A DNA stretch of 64,000 nt from NCBI GenBank assembly GCA_016235765.1, contig JACRIZ010000009.1, positions 1-64,000 of the forward strand, in the 5' to 3' direction. The stretch is from Rhodocyclales bacterium. GTDB taxonomy: Bacteria; Pseudomonadota; Gammaproteobacteria; Burkholderiales; Rhodocyclaceae. The notes below the pieces were generated by a model, which was given only the letters and a program-made list of their open reading frames with translations, searched no databases and was not told the origin of the DNA. Below are positions 19,490 through 28,684 of the stretch, one piece after another (position 1 is the first letter of the stretch; each line of letters begins with the position of its first letter). Made by a program: the position numbers and the translations under genes.

Positions 19490-21675
19490 GCCACCTTGGC
19501 CGGCGACCGGAACAGCAACTCGGCTTCGGAGGCCGGCAGGGGCACCGAAAAGTAGTTGCCCTGAAAGCGGGTGCAGCCGTAGCTGAGCAGGGTTTGCACC
19601 TGCGCGCTGCTTTCCACGCCTTCGGCGAGCGTTTCCAGGTTCAGCGCCCGCGCCAGACTGACGATCGCCGAGACGATCGCCGCGTCGCCCCAGTCCTCGC
19701 CCAGGTCGCTGACGAAGCTGCGGTCTATTTTCAGGCGATGCACCGGGAAGCGCTTCAGGTGGTTCAGGCTCGAATAGCCGATGCCGAAATCGTCGATGGC
19801 CAGGCGCACGCCCATGGCCGAAAGTTCGCGCAGGGTATCGAGCGCCTCGTCTACATCGTGCATGAGCGAGGTTTCGGTGATCTCCAGCTCCAGCAGGCGG
19901 GCCGGCTGGCCGGTGTCTTCGAGCAGGCAGCGCACCAGTTCGACCAGGCCCCGCTGCCGGAACTGGCGCGGCGAGAGGTTCACCGATACGGGCAATTGCG
20001 GATAGCCGGCTTCCTGCCAAAGCCGGTTTTGCCTTAGCGCCTCGCCTAGCACCCATTCGCCGAGCGGCAGGATCAAGCCGGTCTCCTCTGCCACCGGCAC
20101 GAATTCGGCGGGCGGCATCAGGCCCGATTCGGGATGCTGCCAGCGCACCAGCGCCTCGAAGCCGCAGACGGCCGTTTCGGTGATGCGCAGTTGCGGCTGG
20201 TAGTGGAGCACCAGTTCGCCCACGTCCAGCGCGTGGCGCAACTGGTGCTCGAGACGAAAGAAGCGCGTCGCCTCCTCGTTCATGCGTGGCGCGAAGAACT
20301 GGAAATTGTTCCGGCCGCGCGCCTTGGCGTGGTACATCGCCGTGTCGGCGTTCTTCATGAGCTGCAGCGCTTCGAGGCCGTCGTCCGGAAAGATGCTGAT
20401 GCCGATCGAAGGCGTCACGCACAACTCGTGGCCGACAGCATTGATTGGCATTGCCAGCGTCTGGACGATCTTTTCCGCCACCAGCACCGCGTCGTCGGGT
20501 CCGGCCAGCTCGCGCAGGATGACGATGAACTCGTCGCCACCCAGGCGCGACACGGTATCGACGGCGCGCACGGCAGCTTCGATGCGGCCGGCGACCTGCT
20601 TGAGCAGTTCGTCACCGACGGGATGGCCAAGCGTGTCGTTGATGCTCTTGAAGCGGTCGAGGTCGAGGAACATCACGCCGACCCGATGGTTATCCCGCAG
20701 CGCCTGCGCCAGCGCCTGCTCCAGGCGGTCGTGCAGCAGCGTGCGATTGGGCAGCCCGGTCAGGGCATCGTGGTGTGCCACGTGCCAGATGCGCTGCTCG
20801 GCCTGGACGCGCTCGAAGATTTCCTTCTGCAACTGCTGATTGGTGACCGTCAGTTCGTTGGTGCGCTCGAGCACCCGCTGCTCCAGTTCATCCTTGGCGC
20901 GCCGCAGTGCCTCTTCGGCCTCGCGCCGTTGCGTCACGTCCTCGAAGATCCAGACGACGTCGAAGCGTTCGCCGGCATGCGGCGCGCGATGGCCCGTAAT
21001 GCGGACCCAGAAGCAGCGGCCGTCCTTGCGCCTGGCGCCGCACTCGGTCGAAAACACCTCGCCGCGCCGGATCGGGTCGCGCGCGCGATTGCCGAGATCG
21101 TCGAACGACTCCTGGCTGGGATGGAGTTGCCGGGTCGACAGGCCGAGCATCTCGCCAGTGCCGTAGCCGAAGATCTCCTCCAGCTTGCGATTGCAGCGCA
21201 CGACCATCCGGTCTTCGACGTACATGATGCCGACCGCCGCGTTGTCGAAGATCATCTGGTGCTCGGCCAGCGCGTTGCGCACCAACTGCTCGGTCTGGTA
21301 GTCGGCGGTGACGTCCTCCATGATCCAGATCGTGCCGGCCTGCGGACGCAGCGGATTGACCGCCTTGGCCGACAGGCGGCAGCGGAAGCAACTGCCGTCC
21401 TTGCGGACCATGTCCAGCTCGGCGCGGAAGGGCTGGCCGGCGGCCAGCGCGGGACCGGCCTCGCGACCTACCGATTCGTAGATTTCGTCCGAAGGGTAGA
21501 GCGTGCGGCCGGTCAGGCCGACCATCTCCTCGGCCGTATAGCCGAACATCTGCGCGCAAAGCGGGTTGGCGCGCACCAGATGCCGGTTTTTCGAGAACAG
21601 GATGCCGACGGTCGCGTTCTCGAGGATCGCCCGCAACTCCAGCAACGTCGAGTTGCCTTCCATGCCGAGGTTCAT
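19486..21675 (-). CDS. PAS-PAS-GGDEF-EAL protein (c-di-GMP cyclase/phosphodiesterase)
   Basis: 729 residues, no membrane segment. Two PAS domains (about 10-125 and 136-250), a coiled coil (250-295), a GGDEF domain (297-465) and an EAL domain (475-725). The GGDEF motif is intact at 379-383 with an I-site RAVD at 370-373, so cyclase activity with product inhibition is possible. The EAL domain keeps EALVRW, SVNLSPRQF, LEITETS, AIDDFGIGYSS, LKIDRSF and LAEGVES, so phosphodiesterase activity is likely. The net direction cannot be read from sequence. A GEMM-I riboswitch at 10588 is a possible in-cell target. Confidence 0.95.
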   Translation of the reverse strand: MNLGMEGNSTLLELRAILENATVGILFSKNRHLVRANPLCAQMFGYTAEEMVGLTGRTLYPSDEIYESVGREAGPALAAGQPFRAELDMVRKDGSCFRCRLSAKAVNPLRPQAGTIWIMEDVTADYQTEQLVRNALAEHQMIFDNAAVGIMYVEDRMVVRCNRKLEEIFGYGTGEMLGLSTRQLHPSQESFDDLGNRARDPIRRGEVFSTECGARRKDGRCFWVRITGHRAPHAGERFDVVWIFEDVTQRREAEEALRRAKDELEQRVLERTNELTVTNQQLQKEIFERVQAEQRIWHVAHHDALTGLPNRTLLHDRLEQALAQALRDNHRVGVMFLDLDRFKSINDTLGHPVGDELLKQVAGRIEAAVRAVDTVSRLGGDEFIVILRELAGPDDAVLVAEKIVQTLAMPINAVGHELCVTPSIGISIFPDDGLEALQLMKNADTAMYHAKARGRNNFQFFAPRMNEEATRFFRLEHQLRHALDVGELVLHYQPQLRITETAVCGFEALVRWQHPESGLMPPAEFVPVAEETGLILPLGEWVLGEALRQNRLWQEAGYPQLPVSVNLSPRQFRQRGLVELVRCLLEDTGQPARLLELEITETSLMHDVDEALDTLRELSAMGVRLAIDDFGIGYSSLNHLKRFPVHRLKIDRSFVSDLGEDWGDAAIVSAIVSLARALNLETLAEGVESSAQVQTLLSYGCTRFQGNYFSVPLPASEAELLFRSPAKVA

Positions 21676-21702
21676 CCGCCGGCGCCCCGGTTCCGGCGGC
21701 GT

Positions 21703-22317
21703 TTAAGCGGAGACTGCCTTGACGATCAGGGGGACCAGCGGCTCGGGCAGCTTGATCTTGCCGGCCAGCGCGAACTCGTGGGCGGGCGGCGACATCTTCT
21801 GCCAGGTCTTGCGGATGATGTCGAGCCACTTCTCTTCGCTGTACTCGGCCTTCTTGCCGGCAAAGCCGAGCATGTAGTGCTCGATGAAGACCAGGTCGGC
21901 GATGTCTTCCAGCAACTGGGTGTCGGGATTGACCTTGAGGCCCTTCTTGCCGACCGCCATCTTGACCTGGTCGATGGTCGCATCGTCGTAACCGGCTTCC
22001 TTCATCAGCCGGCCGGCGGTCTCGGCGTGGAACTTGTAGAGGCCGGTGCGCCATTGCAGGTAGCCGGTGCGATCCATCGGATAGCTGTCGCGCGGCGTCT
22101 TCCAGCGCTGGATGTGCTGGGCACGCACCGCGAGCCTGGCCGCCTCGGACGCGTTGGGCGCGAAGCGGTCGATCATGTCGGTCATGCGCTGCGCGTAGAG
22201 CAGCTCGTAGGGAACGTCCTTGCCGTCAGGCCCCTGGTCCATGCGGGGGTCTTCGGCATTCGCGGCATCGAACAGGGCGATGGCACGGGCATAGCGCTCG
22301 GTGGCGGCAGTGGTCAT
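21703..22317 (-). CDS. DUF4202 domain protein
   Basis: 204 residues. Conserved family stretches are RYARAIALFDAANAEDP, PYELLYAQRM, AVRAQHIQRWKTPRDSYPM and LVFIEHYMLGFA with IIRKTWQKMSPPAHEFA. The many conserved H, D and R residues suggest an HD-like all-helical metal enzyme, but no function is established that I know of. It is the last gene after DUF2892 and the RND pump, 41 bp downstream, probably in the same operon. Confidence 0.85.
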   Translation of the reverse strand: MTTAATERYARAIALFDAANAEDPRMDQGPDGKDVPYELLYAQRMTDMIDRFAPNASEAARLAVRAQHIQRWKTPRDSYPMDRTGYLQWRTGLYKFHAETAGRLMKEAGYDDATIDQVKMAVGKKGLKVNPDTQLLEDIADLVFIEHYMLGFAGKKAEYSEEKWLDIIRKTWQKMSPPAHEFALAGKIKLPEPLVPLIVKAVSA

Positions 22318-22358
22318 GGCTCTTTCCTGGGTCAGGTTGAAAAGCCGTGATTATAGGC

Positions 22359-22583
22359 TTAGCAACAGCCGCGCTCGGTTTCCGGCACGCCCAGCTTCTT
22401 CAGGATGCTGTCCATCGGGCAAAACTTCGTGAAGCCGCTCTGGAACAGGTTGGCGCCGACAAACGCGGTGAACCACAGCCAGGACAGTTGCGCCATGTTC
22501 ACCTGGCCGAAGCCGTGGGCGAGGCCCAGCGAGAGCATGATGAAGAAGCCCGCGACGATGCGGACGATGCGATTGACGGTCAT
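22359..22583 (-). CDS. DUF2892 small membrane protein (YgaP-like membrane region)
   Basis: 74 residues starting MTVNRIVRIVAGFFIMLSLGLA with two membrane segments and the conserved FVGANLFQSGFTKFCPMDSILKKLGV; it ends GCC. The family resembles the membrane part of the rhodanese YgaP and is frequent in sulfide or thiol-stress gene groups. Its start overlaps the RND gene stop by 4 bp, indicating coupling. Confidence 0.88.
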   Translation of the reverse strand: MTVNRIVRIVAGFFIMLSLGLAHGFGQVNMAQLSWLWFTAFVGANLFQSGFTKFCPMDSILKKLGVPETERGCC

Positions 22584-25500
22584 AGTGTTGCTCCTTGGGG
22601 TTGGATGCGGTTCTTCATGGCCGCGTAATAGAGAACGGGGATCACCACCAGCGTCAGCACGGTGGAGACGAGGATGCCGAAGATGAGGCTGATGGCCAGC
22701 CCGGAGAAGATCGGGTCGTCGAGGATGAACAGGGCGCCGAGCATGGCGGCCAGGCCGGTCAGCGCGATCGGCTTGGCGCGGATCGCGGCGGACTGGATCA
22801 CCGCCTCGGCGAAGGCCATGCCGTCCGCCACCTGTTCGTTGATGAAGTCCACCAGCAGGATCGAATTGCGGACGATGATGCCGGCCAGCGCAATCATGCC
22901 GATCATGGAAGTCGCGGTGAACTGCTGGCCGAGCAGCGCGTGGCCGGGCATCACGCCGATGATGGTGAGCGGGATCGGCGCCATGATGATCAGCGGCACC
23001 AGGTAGCTCTTGAACTGGGCGACCACCAGCAGGTAGATCAGCACCAGGCCGACCGCGTAGGCGGCGCCCATGTCGCGGAAGGTCTCATAGGTCACCTGCC
23101 ATTCGCCATCCCACTTGATTGCATAGCCGGCATAGGGATCCGTCGGCTGCTTGATGAAGTACTCGCCCAGGCCCTCAGGCAGTTTCGAGCGGATGTCGAA
23201 CATGCCGTAGAGCGGCGAGTCGAGCGTGCCGCCCATGTCGCCGACGACATAGACGACCGGCAGCAGGTCCTTGTGGTACAGCACCTTCTCGCGCAGCGTC
23301 CTTTTCGCTTCGACGACTTCGGAGATCGGCACCAGATTGCCTTCGCGGCCGCGCACCTTGAGCTTCAGCAATTCGTCGAGGCTGGATTGGCGTTCGGCCG
23401 GCAGCGTGATGCGTACCGGGATTTCGTACTTGGCGTCGCCGTCGTGCACCGGCGTCACGTCTTCGCCGGACAGGCCCATGCGCACGGTCGCGACGACGTC
23501 GCTTTGGGCGACGCCGAGCAGCGCGGCCTTGGCCTGATTGACGCGCAGCACGACCTTGGGCGCATCGGCATCCACGGAGTCGTCCACGCCGAGGATGTCG
23601 GCCGTGCCCTCGAACGCCGCGCGCAACTGCTTGGCGGTCGCGATCTGGCCCGGATAGTCGGGGCCATAGACCTCGGCGACGATCGGTGACAGGACCGGCG
23701 GGCCGGGCGGCACCTCGACGACCTTGGCGTTGCCGCCGTGCCGGCGGGCGATCGCCATCACGGCGTCGCGCACGCCGACGGCGATGTCGTGGCTCTGCCG
23801 GTCGCGCTGGTGCTTGTCGACCAGATTCACCTGCACGTCGCCCATTTCCGGATTGGCGCGAAGGTAATACTGGCGCACCAGGCCGTTGAAGTTGATCGGC
23901 GCGGCGGTTCCCGCGTAGGCCTGGTAGTCCTTCACTTCCGGCACCTTGGCGATTTCGGCCGATATTTCGCGCAGCACGCCGGCTGTTTCCTCCAGCGGCG
24001 TACCGACCGGCATGTCGAGGACGACCTGGAACTCGCTCTTGTTGTCGAAGGGCAGCATCTTCAGAACCACCAGCTTGAAAACGCCCAGCGACACCGAGGC
24101 CGCGATGGCTATCACAATGCCGATCCACAGCTTGCGGCGCGCCGCCTTGCCGGTCCGCTCGTCGAGGAAGCGCGGCATCAGGCCGCGGAACAAGCCCAGC
24201 AGGCGGATTGTGGTCTTGTCCTCGGCATGGCCGCCATGGCTGGGCTTCATCATCTTCAGCGCCAGCCAGGGCGTGACGACGAAGGCGATGGCCAGCGAGA
24301 TGAACATGCCCATCGAGGCGTTGATCGGGATCGGGCTCATGTAGGGGCCCATCAGCCCGGAGACGAAGGCCATCGGCAGCAGCGCGGCGATGACGGTGAA
24401 CGTCGCCAGGATGGTCGGGCCGCCGACTTCGTCGACCGCGTGGGGAATGATCTGCCAGAGAGGCTTCTCCGGTTCCAGCATGTGCCAGCGGTGGATGTTC
24501 TCGACCACCACGATGGCGTCGTCCACCAGGATGCCGATGGAAAAGATCAGCGCGAACAGCGAGACGCGATTGAGCGTGAAGCCCCACGCCCAGGACGCGA
24601 ACAGCGTCGCCGCCAGCGTCAGCGTCACGGCCGTGCCGACAATCACTGCTTCGCGCTTGCCGAGGGCGAACAAGACCAGCAGCACCACGAAGGCGGTGGC
24701 GAAGACCAGCTTGCCGATTAGCTTTTGCGCCTTCTCGGTCGCGGTCGCGCCGTAGTTGCGGGTGACGGTGAATTCGACGCCGTCCGGGATGACCGTACCC
24801 TTGAGTCCTTCAGCGCGCCTGATGACTGACTCGGCAACATCCGCCGCGTTCACGCCGGGCTTCTTGGACACGGACAGGGTCACGGCGGGGAGTTCGCTCT
24901 CCTTGGTGCCATGCCAGACGTAGCGGCTCGGCTGGTCCGCGCCGTCGATGATCTTCGCCACGTCGGCCATGAAGACCGGCTTCTTGTCGTAGACACCGAC
25001 CACCAGGCGCCGCACGTCGGCAGCCGTCTCGATGTAAGTGCCGGTCTGCACCAGCAGTTCCTGGTTGCCGGCGACCATGCTGCCGGCCGGCTGCGACGCA
25101 TTCGATAGTTGCAGCGCTGCGCGCAGGTCCTGCGCCGTGACGCCGTAGGCGTTCATCCGGTCGGCGTCCATGGCAATGCGGATGACGTGCCCGGGCCCGC
25201 CGACGGTCACTACGTCGCGGGTGCCCGGGATGCGCTTGAGGTCGATCTCCACGGCCCGCGCCACCTGCTGCATTTCGAAGGCTGCGTGGTCCGGATTCTT
25301 GCTCCAGAAGGTCAGCGTGACAATCGGCACGTCGTCGATGCCCTTCGGCTTGACGATGGGTTCGAGTACGCCCAGGTTGGGGGACAGCCAGTCGCGGTGC
25401 GAATTGATGGTGTCGTAGAGGCGCACCAACGCCTGGATCGGGTCTTCGCCGACCTGGTACTGGACGGTGATCACGGCCATGCCGGGACGCGATACGGAAT

Positions 25501-25750
25501 AGACGTGCTCGATGCCGGCGATGCGTGACAGCACCTGCTCGGCCGGGCGCGCCACCAGCGCCTCGACGTCCCTGGCCGACGCCCCCGGAAAGGGCACGAA
25601 GACGTTGGCCATGGTGACGTTGATCTGCGGCTCTTCCTCGCGCGGCGTGATCAATGTGGCGAAGACGCCGAGCAGCAGCGCGATCAGCGCGATCAACGGG
25701 GTCAGGGAGTTGCGGAGAAAGTACTCCGCGATGCGGCCCGAAATGCCCAT
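22580..25750 (-). CDS. RND efflux transporter permease (AcrB/HAE-like)
   Basis: 1056 residues, a full-length inner-membrane RND pump. The first membrane helix is near residues 10-33; two large periplasmic loops and two sets of six membrane segments follow. The motif GILVDDAIVVVENIHR in TM4 carries the proton-relay Asp pair, and the second half holds GIIVRNSILLVDFINEQ. It lies 3 bp after its periplasmic adaptor gene; no outer-membrane TolC-like gene is nearby. The substrate is unknown; DUF2892 context hints at sulfur species or organic toxicants. Confidence 0.92.
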   Translation of the reverse strand: MGISGRIAEYFLRNSLTPLIALIALLLGVFATLITPREEEPQINVTMANVFVPFPGASARDVEALVARPAEQVLSRIAGIEHVYSVSRPGMAVITVQYQVGEDPIQALVRLYDTINSHRDWLSPNLGVLEPIVKPKGIDDVPIVTLTFWSKNPDHAAFEMQQVARAVEIDLKRIPGTRDVVTVGGPGHVIRIAMDADRMNAYGVTAQDLRAALQLSNASQPAGSMVAGNQELLVQTGTYIETAADVRRLVVGVYDKKPVFMADVAKIIDGADQPSRYVWHGTKESELPAVTLSVSKKPGVNAADVAESVIRRAEGLKGTVIPDGVEFTVTRNYGATATEKAQKLIGKLVFATAFVVLLVLFALGKREAVIVGTAVTLTLAATLFASWAWGFTLNRVSLFALIFSIGILVDDAIVVVENIHRWHMLEPEKPLWQIIPHAVDEVGGPTILATFTVIAALLPMAFVSGLMGPYMSPIPINASMGMFISLAIAFVVTPWLALKMMKPSHGGHAEDKTTIRLLGLFRGLMPRFLDERTGKAARRKLWIGIVIAIAASVSLGVFKLVVLKMLPFDNKSEFQVVLDMPVGTPLEETAGVLREISAEIAKVPEVKDYQAYAGTAAPINFNGLVRQYYLRANPEMGDVQVNLVDKHQRDRQSHDIAVGVRDAVMAIARRHGGNAKVVEVPPGPPVLSPIVAEVYGPDYPGQIATAKQLRAAFEGTADILGVDDSVDADAPKVVLRVNQAKAALLGVAQSDVVATVRMGLSGEDVTPVHDGDAKYEIPVRITLPAERQSSLDELLKLKVRGREGNLVPISEVVEAKRTLREKVLYHKDLLPVVYVVGDMGGTLDSPLYGMFDIRSKLPEGLGEYFIKQPTDPYAGYAIKWDGEWQVTYETFRDMGAAYAVGLVLIYLLVVAQFKSYLVPLIIMAPIPLTIIGVMPGHALLGQQFTATSMIGMIALAGIIVRNSILLVDFINEQVADGMAFAEAVIQSAAIRAKPIALTGLAAMLGALFILDDPIFSGLAISLIFGILVSTVLTLVVIPVLYYAAMKNRIQPQGATL

Positions 25751-25753
25751 GAT

Positions 25754-26758
25754 CTACTTGCCCTGCTGCTTGAGCTGGATGCCGCTCTGGACGGGTGTCA
25801 GGCTGACCTTGTCGCCCGTCGCCAAGCCCGCCAGCACTTCCAGTTCGCCGTTGCCGAGCATTTCGCCCAGGCGTACCTGGCGCAGCCGCGGTACGTTTTG
25901 GGCGTCGATGACATAGACGCCGGTCACCTCGCCGCGGCGCAAGACAGCCTTGGCCGGCACGGTCAGCTTCTTGCCCGAGCCGGTAACGAAGTGGGCGCGT
26001 GCGGCCATGCCCGGAAATACGCCCGCCACGTTGTCGGGCAGGTAGAGGCGCGCAGTAACGGTGTGGCTGCGTGCGTCGGCCGTCGGCAGGATCTCGACGC
26101 GGACCGCATCGAGCCACAACCCGGCTTCAGGGAATTCCAGCCTGGCCTTGCGCAGCTTGCGCACATCGGCGAGCTTGTACTGGGGGATGCTGGCGATGAC
26201 GCGCAGGCCCTTGGGCTCATAGACCGTGATCAGCGGCTTGCCGGGCGTCGCCATCTCGCCCAGTTCCGTCAGGCGCTGCGCGACGATGCCGGACATCGGC
26301 GCAGTCACGTTCGCATGCGAATAGCTCGCGCCGCTGGCGCCAGCCGCCGCTTGCGCGGACTTGTAATCCGCTTCCGCCTTGTCGAGCGCGGCGCTGCTGA
26401 CGAACTTCTGCGCGTACAGGTTCTTCATGCGCTCGAAATTGGCTTTGGCCTGGATCGACTGCGCCTCGGCCGCGGCGGCGTTCTCGGCGAATTCGCGGGC
26501 GTCGATGCGCATCAGCACCTCGCCCTTCCTGACCCACTGGCCGGCATCGGCGCGCACCTCGACGATGCGCCCCTGCACCTGCGCCGCCACGGTCGCGGAA
26601 TGGACGGCCTCGACCACGGCTTCAGCCGGATAGGTCAGGTCGACCTCGCGCGCCTCCAGCGTCACGGTCGCGGATTGAGCGAAAACCGGCGCCATCGCCA
26701 GCGCCATCAGGATGCCACCGACCCGTTGGGCGGCGGAAAGGGAAAGTGTCGTCTTCAT
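25754..26758 (-). CDS. RND periplasmic adaptor (membrane fusion protein)
   Basis: 334 residues with signal peptide (MKTTLSLSAAQ to FAQSA). Lipoyl/barrel-sandwich halves at about 50-80 (ATVAAQVQGRIVEVRADAGQWVRKGEVL) and 140-180 (ANVTAPMSGIVAQRL) flank a helical hairpin. A beta-barrel and membrane-proximal domain follow. It links the RND permease encoded 3 bp downstream to an outer-membrane channel. First gene of the MFP-RND-DUF2892-DUF4202 operon, with a palindrome just upstream. Confidence 0.92.
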   Translation of the reverse strand: MKTTLSLSAAQRVGGILMALAMAPVFAQSATVTLEAREVDLTYPAEAVVEAVHSATVAAQVQGRIVEVRADAGQWVRKGEVLMRIDAREFAENAAAAEAQSIQAKANFERMKNLYAQKFVSSAALDKAEADYKSAQAAAGASGASYSHANVTAPMSGIVAQRLTELGEMATPGKPLITVYEPKGLRVIASIPQYKLADVRKLRKARLEFPEAGLWLDAVRVEILPTADARSHTVTARLYLPDNVAGVFPGMAARAHFVTGSGKKLTVPAKAVLRRGEVTGVYVIDAQNVPRLRQVRLGEMLGNGELEVLAGLATGDKVSLTPVQSGIQLKQQGK

Positions 26759-26767
26759 GGCATATTA

Positions 26768-26783
26768 GTATATGCTGATATAC
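26768..26783. promoter_or_regulatory. Operator-like palindrome upstream of the RND operon
   Basis: GTATAT-GCTG-ATATAC is a perfect dyad with 6-bp arms, 10 bp before the adaptor ATG, in an AT-rich patch. The symmetry and position suit a TetR- or ArsR-type repressor. No such regulator gene lies in the window. On the minus strand TACTAATATG overlaps it, but no clear promoter could be assigned. Confidence 0.5.
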
Positions 26784-26792
26784 AATAATTTC

Positions 26793-26815
26793 AAGTCCAC
26801 CAATTGAATGGACTT
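26793..26815. other. Inverted repeat between cbiX and the RND operon
   Basis: AAGTCCA (26793-26799) pairs with TGGACTT (26809-26815) around a 9-nt loop, 22 bp after the cbiX stop. It could end the MFS-cbiX transcript, but no U-run follows, so intrinsic termination is doubtful. Confidence 0.35.
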
Positions 26816-26836
26816 ATCAGCATAGTACTGCCGAGA

Positions 26837-27196
26837 CTAGGTGTTCAGGGCAAATCTTGCCATTGCGTCAATGACTTCCTGTGCTTCGCCGACCGGCGAG
26901 GCCAGCGAAATCTCCAGGGCCGGATGACGATCCATGGCATTGGCCGCCAGTTGCGGCAGGTCCTTCAGGACGTGGCGTCCGGGACCGATGAAGATCGGCA
27001 CTACGGAAATCGCGGTCACGCCCCGCTTGACCAGGCTTTCGATAGTCTCGTCGAGGCTGGGCCGGGTCAATTCGAGAAAGCCAAGTTCGACCACGGCGTC
27101 CGGCTGCTGGGCGGCCATGGCGTCGCGGATGCGTTCAAAGGGCCGGATGTACTCGGCGGTGCGGGAACCGTGCCCGAAGAGGATGATGCCTTTCAA
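26837..27196 (-). CDS. cbiX: CbiX/SirB-type sirohydrochlorin chelatase
   Basis: 119 residues, one chelatase domain. ILFGHGSR at the N-terminus carries the metal-binding histidine, and VVPIFIGPGRHVLKDLP holds the second conserved histidine. It inserts Fe2+ or Co2+ into sirohydrochlorin for sirohaem or cobalamin; the short single-domain form is CbiX-S-like. I chose a TTG start at 27194-27196: it overlaps the MFS stop as TTGA, has AAGGAG 8 nt upstream, and gives M-K-G-I-I-L-F-G-H-G. No other B12 or sirohaem gene is near. Confidence 0.85.
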   Translation of the reverse strand: MKGIILFGHGSRTAEYIRPFERIRDAMAAQQPDAVVELGFLELTRPSLDETIESLVKRGVTAISVVPIFIGPGRHVLKDLPQLAANAMDRHPALEISLASPVGEAQEVIDAMARFALNT

Positions 27197-28473
27197 GATA
27201 CCAACTCCTTGTGGATGTTGCGGCAACGCGTTTCGCGGATACGCCAGGCCGCCGTCACCCCGAACCAGGCCACCGCCGCCAGCAGCAGGAAGCCGAGCTT
27301 GAAGTCCGCGGGCGCGTAGAGCCGCACGCCATCCCGCATGGCCCCGTTCCACGACAAGTCCATGATCCAGCCTACCGCCGGCTGCAGCAGCGCGCCGCCG
27401 AGGAAGCCACCGATGTTGGTCACCGAGGTCGACATGCCCGACAACTGCGGCGGATTCACTTCCTTGGCGCAGGCCCAGGTGAGTGTGAATGCCGCGGTCG
27501 AAAGACCCATCAGCCCGAACAACAAGTAACTTACTGCCTGGGGCATGGTCATGCCGGTCAGCCAGACCAACCAGATCAGTCCGTATATGTGGGCGGCCAC
27601 CAGCACCACAAGCTTGCGCCGTTGCAGGCGGTCCGACAAGCCGCCGATGAACAGGCAACCAATGGCGAAGCCGGCGAAGTAGAGCGACAGATGCGACGAG
27701 GCCACCGCCCGCGTCATGCCATGCACCTGGGTAAGGTAGGGCGTTGCCCACAGGCCGGCGAATGCAAAGAAGCTGCCGGCGATGCCGAAGTTCACCGCCG
27801 CCGCCGGCCAGGTGTAGGGATTCTTCAGCACACTCAGCAGTCCGCTCAATACTACCGTGCGATCCACCGCGTGCCGATGGCTGCCCTCGCCCGCCTCGAC
27901 CCGGTCGCGCACCAGCAGCCAGCATGCCGCCGCCAGTGCCAGCGAAACGATGCCGACGCCGACGAACACGCCGCGCCAGCCGGCCGCCTGCGCCAGCCAC
28001 GACAGCGGCGCGCCGGCCAGCACCGAACCAAGGTTGCCGACCAGCATGGACATGCCGACCACGGTGGCGAAGCGCCGCTCCTCGAACCAGACGGCGATGA
28101 TCTTGAGCATGGCGATGAACACCACCGACACGCCGAGCCCGACCAGGGTGCGGCCTATCAGCGCAGCATTGAGGCTGTCCGCCATGCCGAACAGCAGGCT
28201 GCCGCCCCCCGCCACCAGCCCGCCGAGAAACAGGATGCGGCGCGGCCCGAGCGTATCGACGAGGATGCCGGTCGGCACCTGCATGACCGTATAGACATAG
28301 AAATAGGTCGCCGCCAGCGCGCCCAGCGACGCCGCCGACGTCTGGAAGGCGGCGGCCAGATCCTGCGCGATGCCGGCGGGCGCAAAGCGCTGGAAGAACG
28401 ACAGCACATAGGCGGCCACCACCACCACCAGCATGACCAGGCGGCGGCGCTTGTGTTCGGGAGTGAATTCCAT
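27193..28473 (-). CDS. MFS transporter
   Basis: 426 residues, 12 membrane segments. It starts MEFTPEHKRRRLVMLVVVVAAYVLSFFQRFAP, resembling the anion/phthalate and nitrate/oxalate-formate-like branches. Motif A appears as GILVDTLGPRRILF and, in the second half, GGLSDRLQRRKL. The substrate is unknown. It is tightly coupled to cbiX (4-bp overlap), suggesting transport of a tetrapyrrole precursor, metal or anion. Its start lies 39 bp after repeat copy A. Confidence 0.85.
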   Translation of the reverse strand: MEFTPEHKRRRLVMLVVVVAAYVLSFFQRFAPAGIAQDLAAAFQTSAASLGALAATYFYVYTVMQVPTGILVDTLGPRRILFLGGLVAGGGSLLFGMADSLNAALIGRTLVGLGVSVVFIAMLKIIAVWFEERRFATVVGMSMLVGNLGSVLAGAPLSWLAQAAGWRGVFVGVGIVSLALAAACWLLVRDRVEAGEGSHRHAVDRTVVLSGLLSVLKNPYTWPAAAVNFGIAGSFFAFAGLWATPYLTQVHGMTRAVASSHLSLYFAGFAIGCLFIGGLSDRLQRRKLVVLVAAHIYGLIWLVWLTGMTMPQAVSYLLFGLMGLSTAAFTLTWACAKEVNPPQLSGMSTSVTNIGGFLGGALLQPAVGWIMDLSWNGAMRDGVRLYAPADFKLGFLLLAAVAWFGVTAAWRIRETRCRNIHKELVS

Positions 28474-28511
28474 GCCGGCAGTGTATCGCCTGGAGGCTTA
28501 CGGCTGCCTGA

Positions 28512-28537
28512 GTGGCGTGCCGCCATGGCTGACTTTT
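28512..28537 (-). repeat. Copy A of the KVSRGDTP palindromic repeat
   Basis: Plus-strand reading: arms GTGGCG and CGCCAT around TGC, then GGCTGACTTTT. Read on the minus strand it would encode K-V-S-H-G-G-T-P. It begins about 9 bp after the stop of the truncated toxin gene and sits 38 bp before the MFS start. Confidence 0.8.
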
Positions 28538-28546
28538 GCCAGTCGC

Positions 28547-28684
28547 CTACTTGAGCAGCCCGAGCCGCATCAGTTGGCGCAACTTGCGCTTGAATGCAGT
28601 ACCCAAGTCAGGCGATATCGCCGCATAGTAGTCGGTGGCGTCGCGGATTTCCTCGCGCGCCACGGCGAGATAGCGAACCTTCAC
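28547..28684 (-). pseudogene. Truncated ParE/RelE-type toxin
   Basis: A GTG start at 28682-28684 overlaps the antitoxin stop (GTGA). The 45 residues V-K-V-R-Y-L-A-V-A-R-E-E-I-R-D-A-T-D-Y-Y, then AAISPDLGTAFKRKLRQL, match the N-terminal two helices of ParE-type toxins, which usually have 90-100 residues. A TAG stops it before the beta-sheet that carries the active surface. Repeat copy A follows the stop. The toxin is therefore probably inactive and the antitoxin a remnant. Confidence 0.7.
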
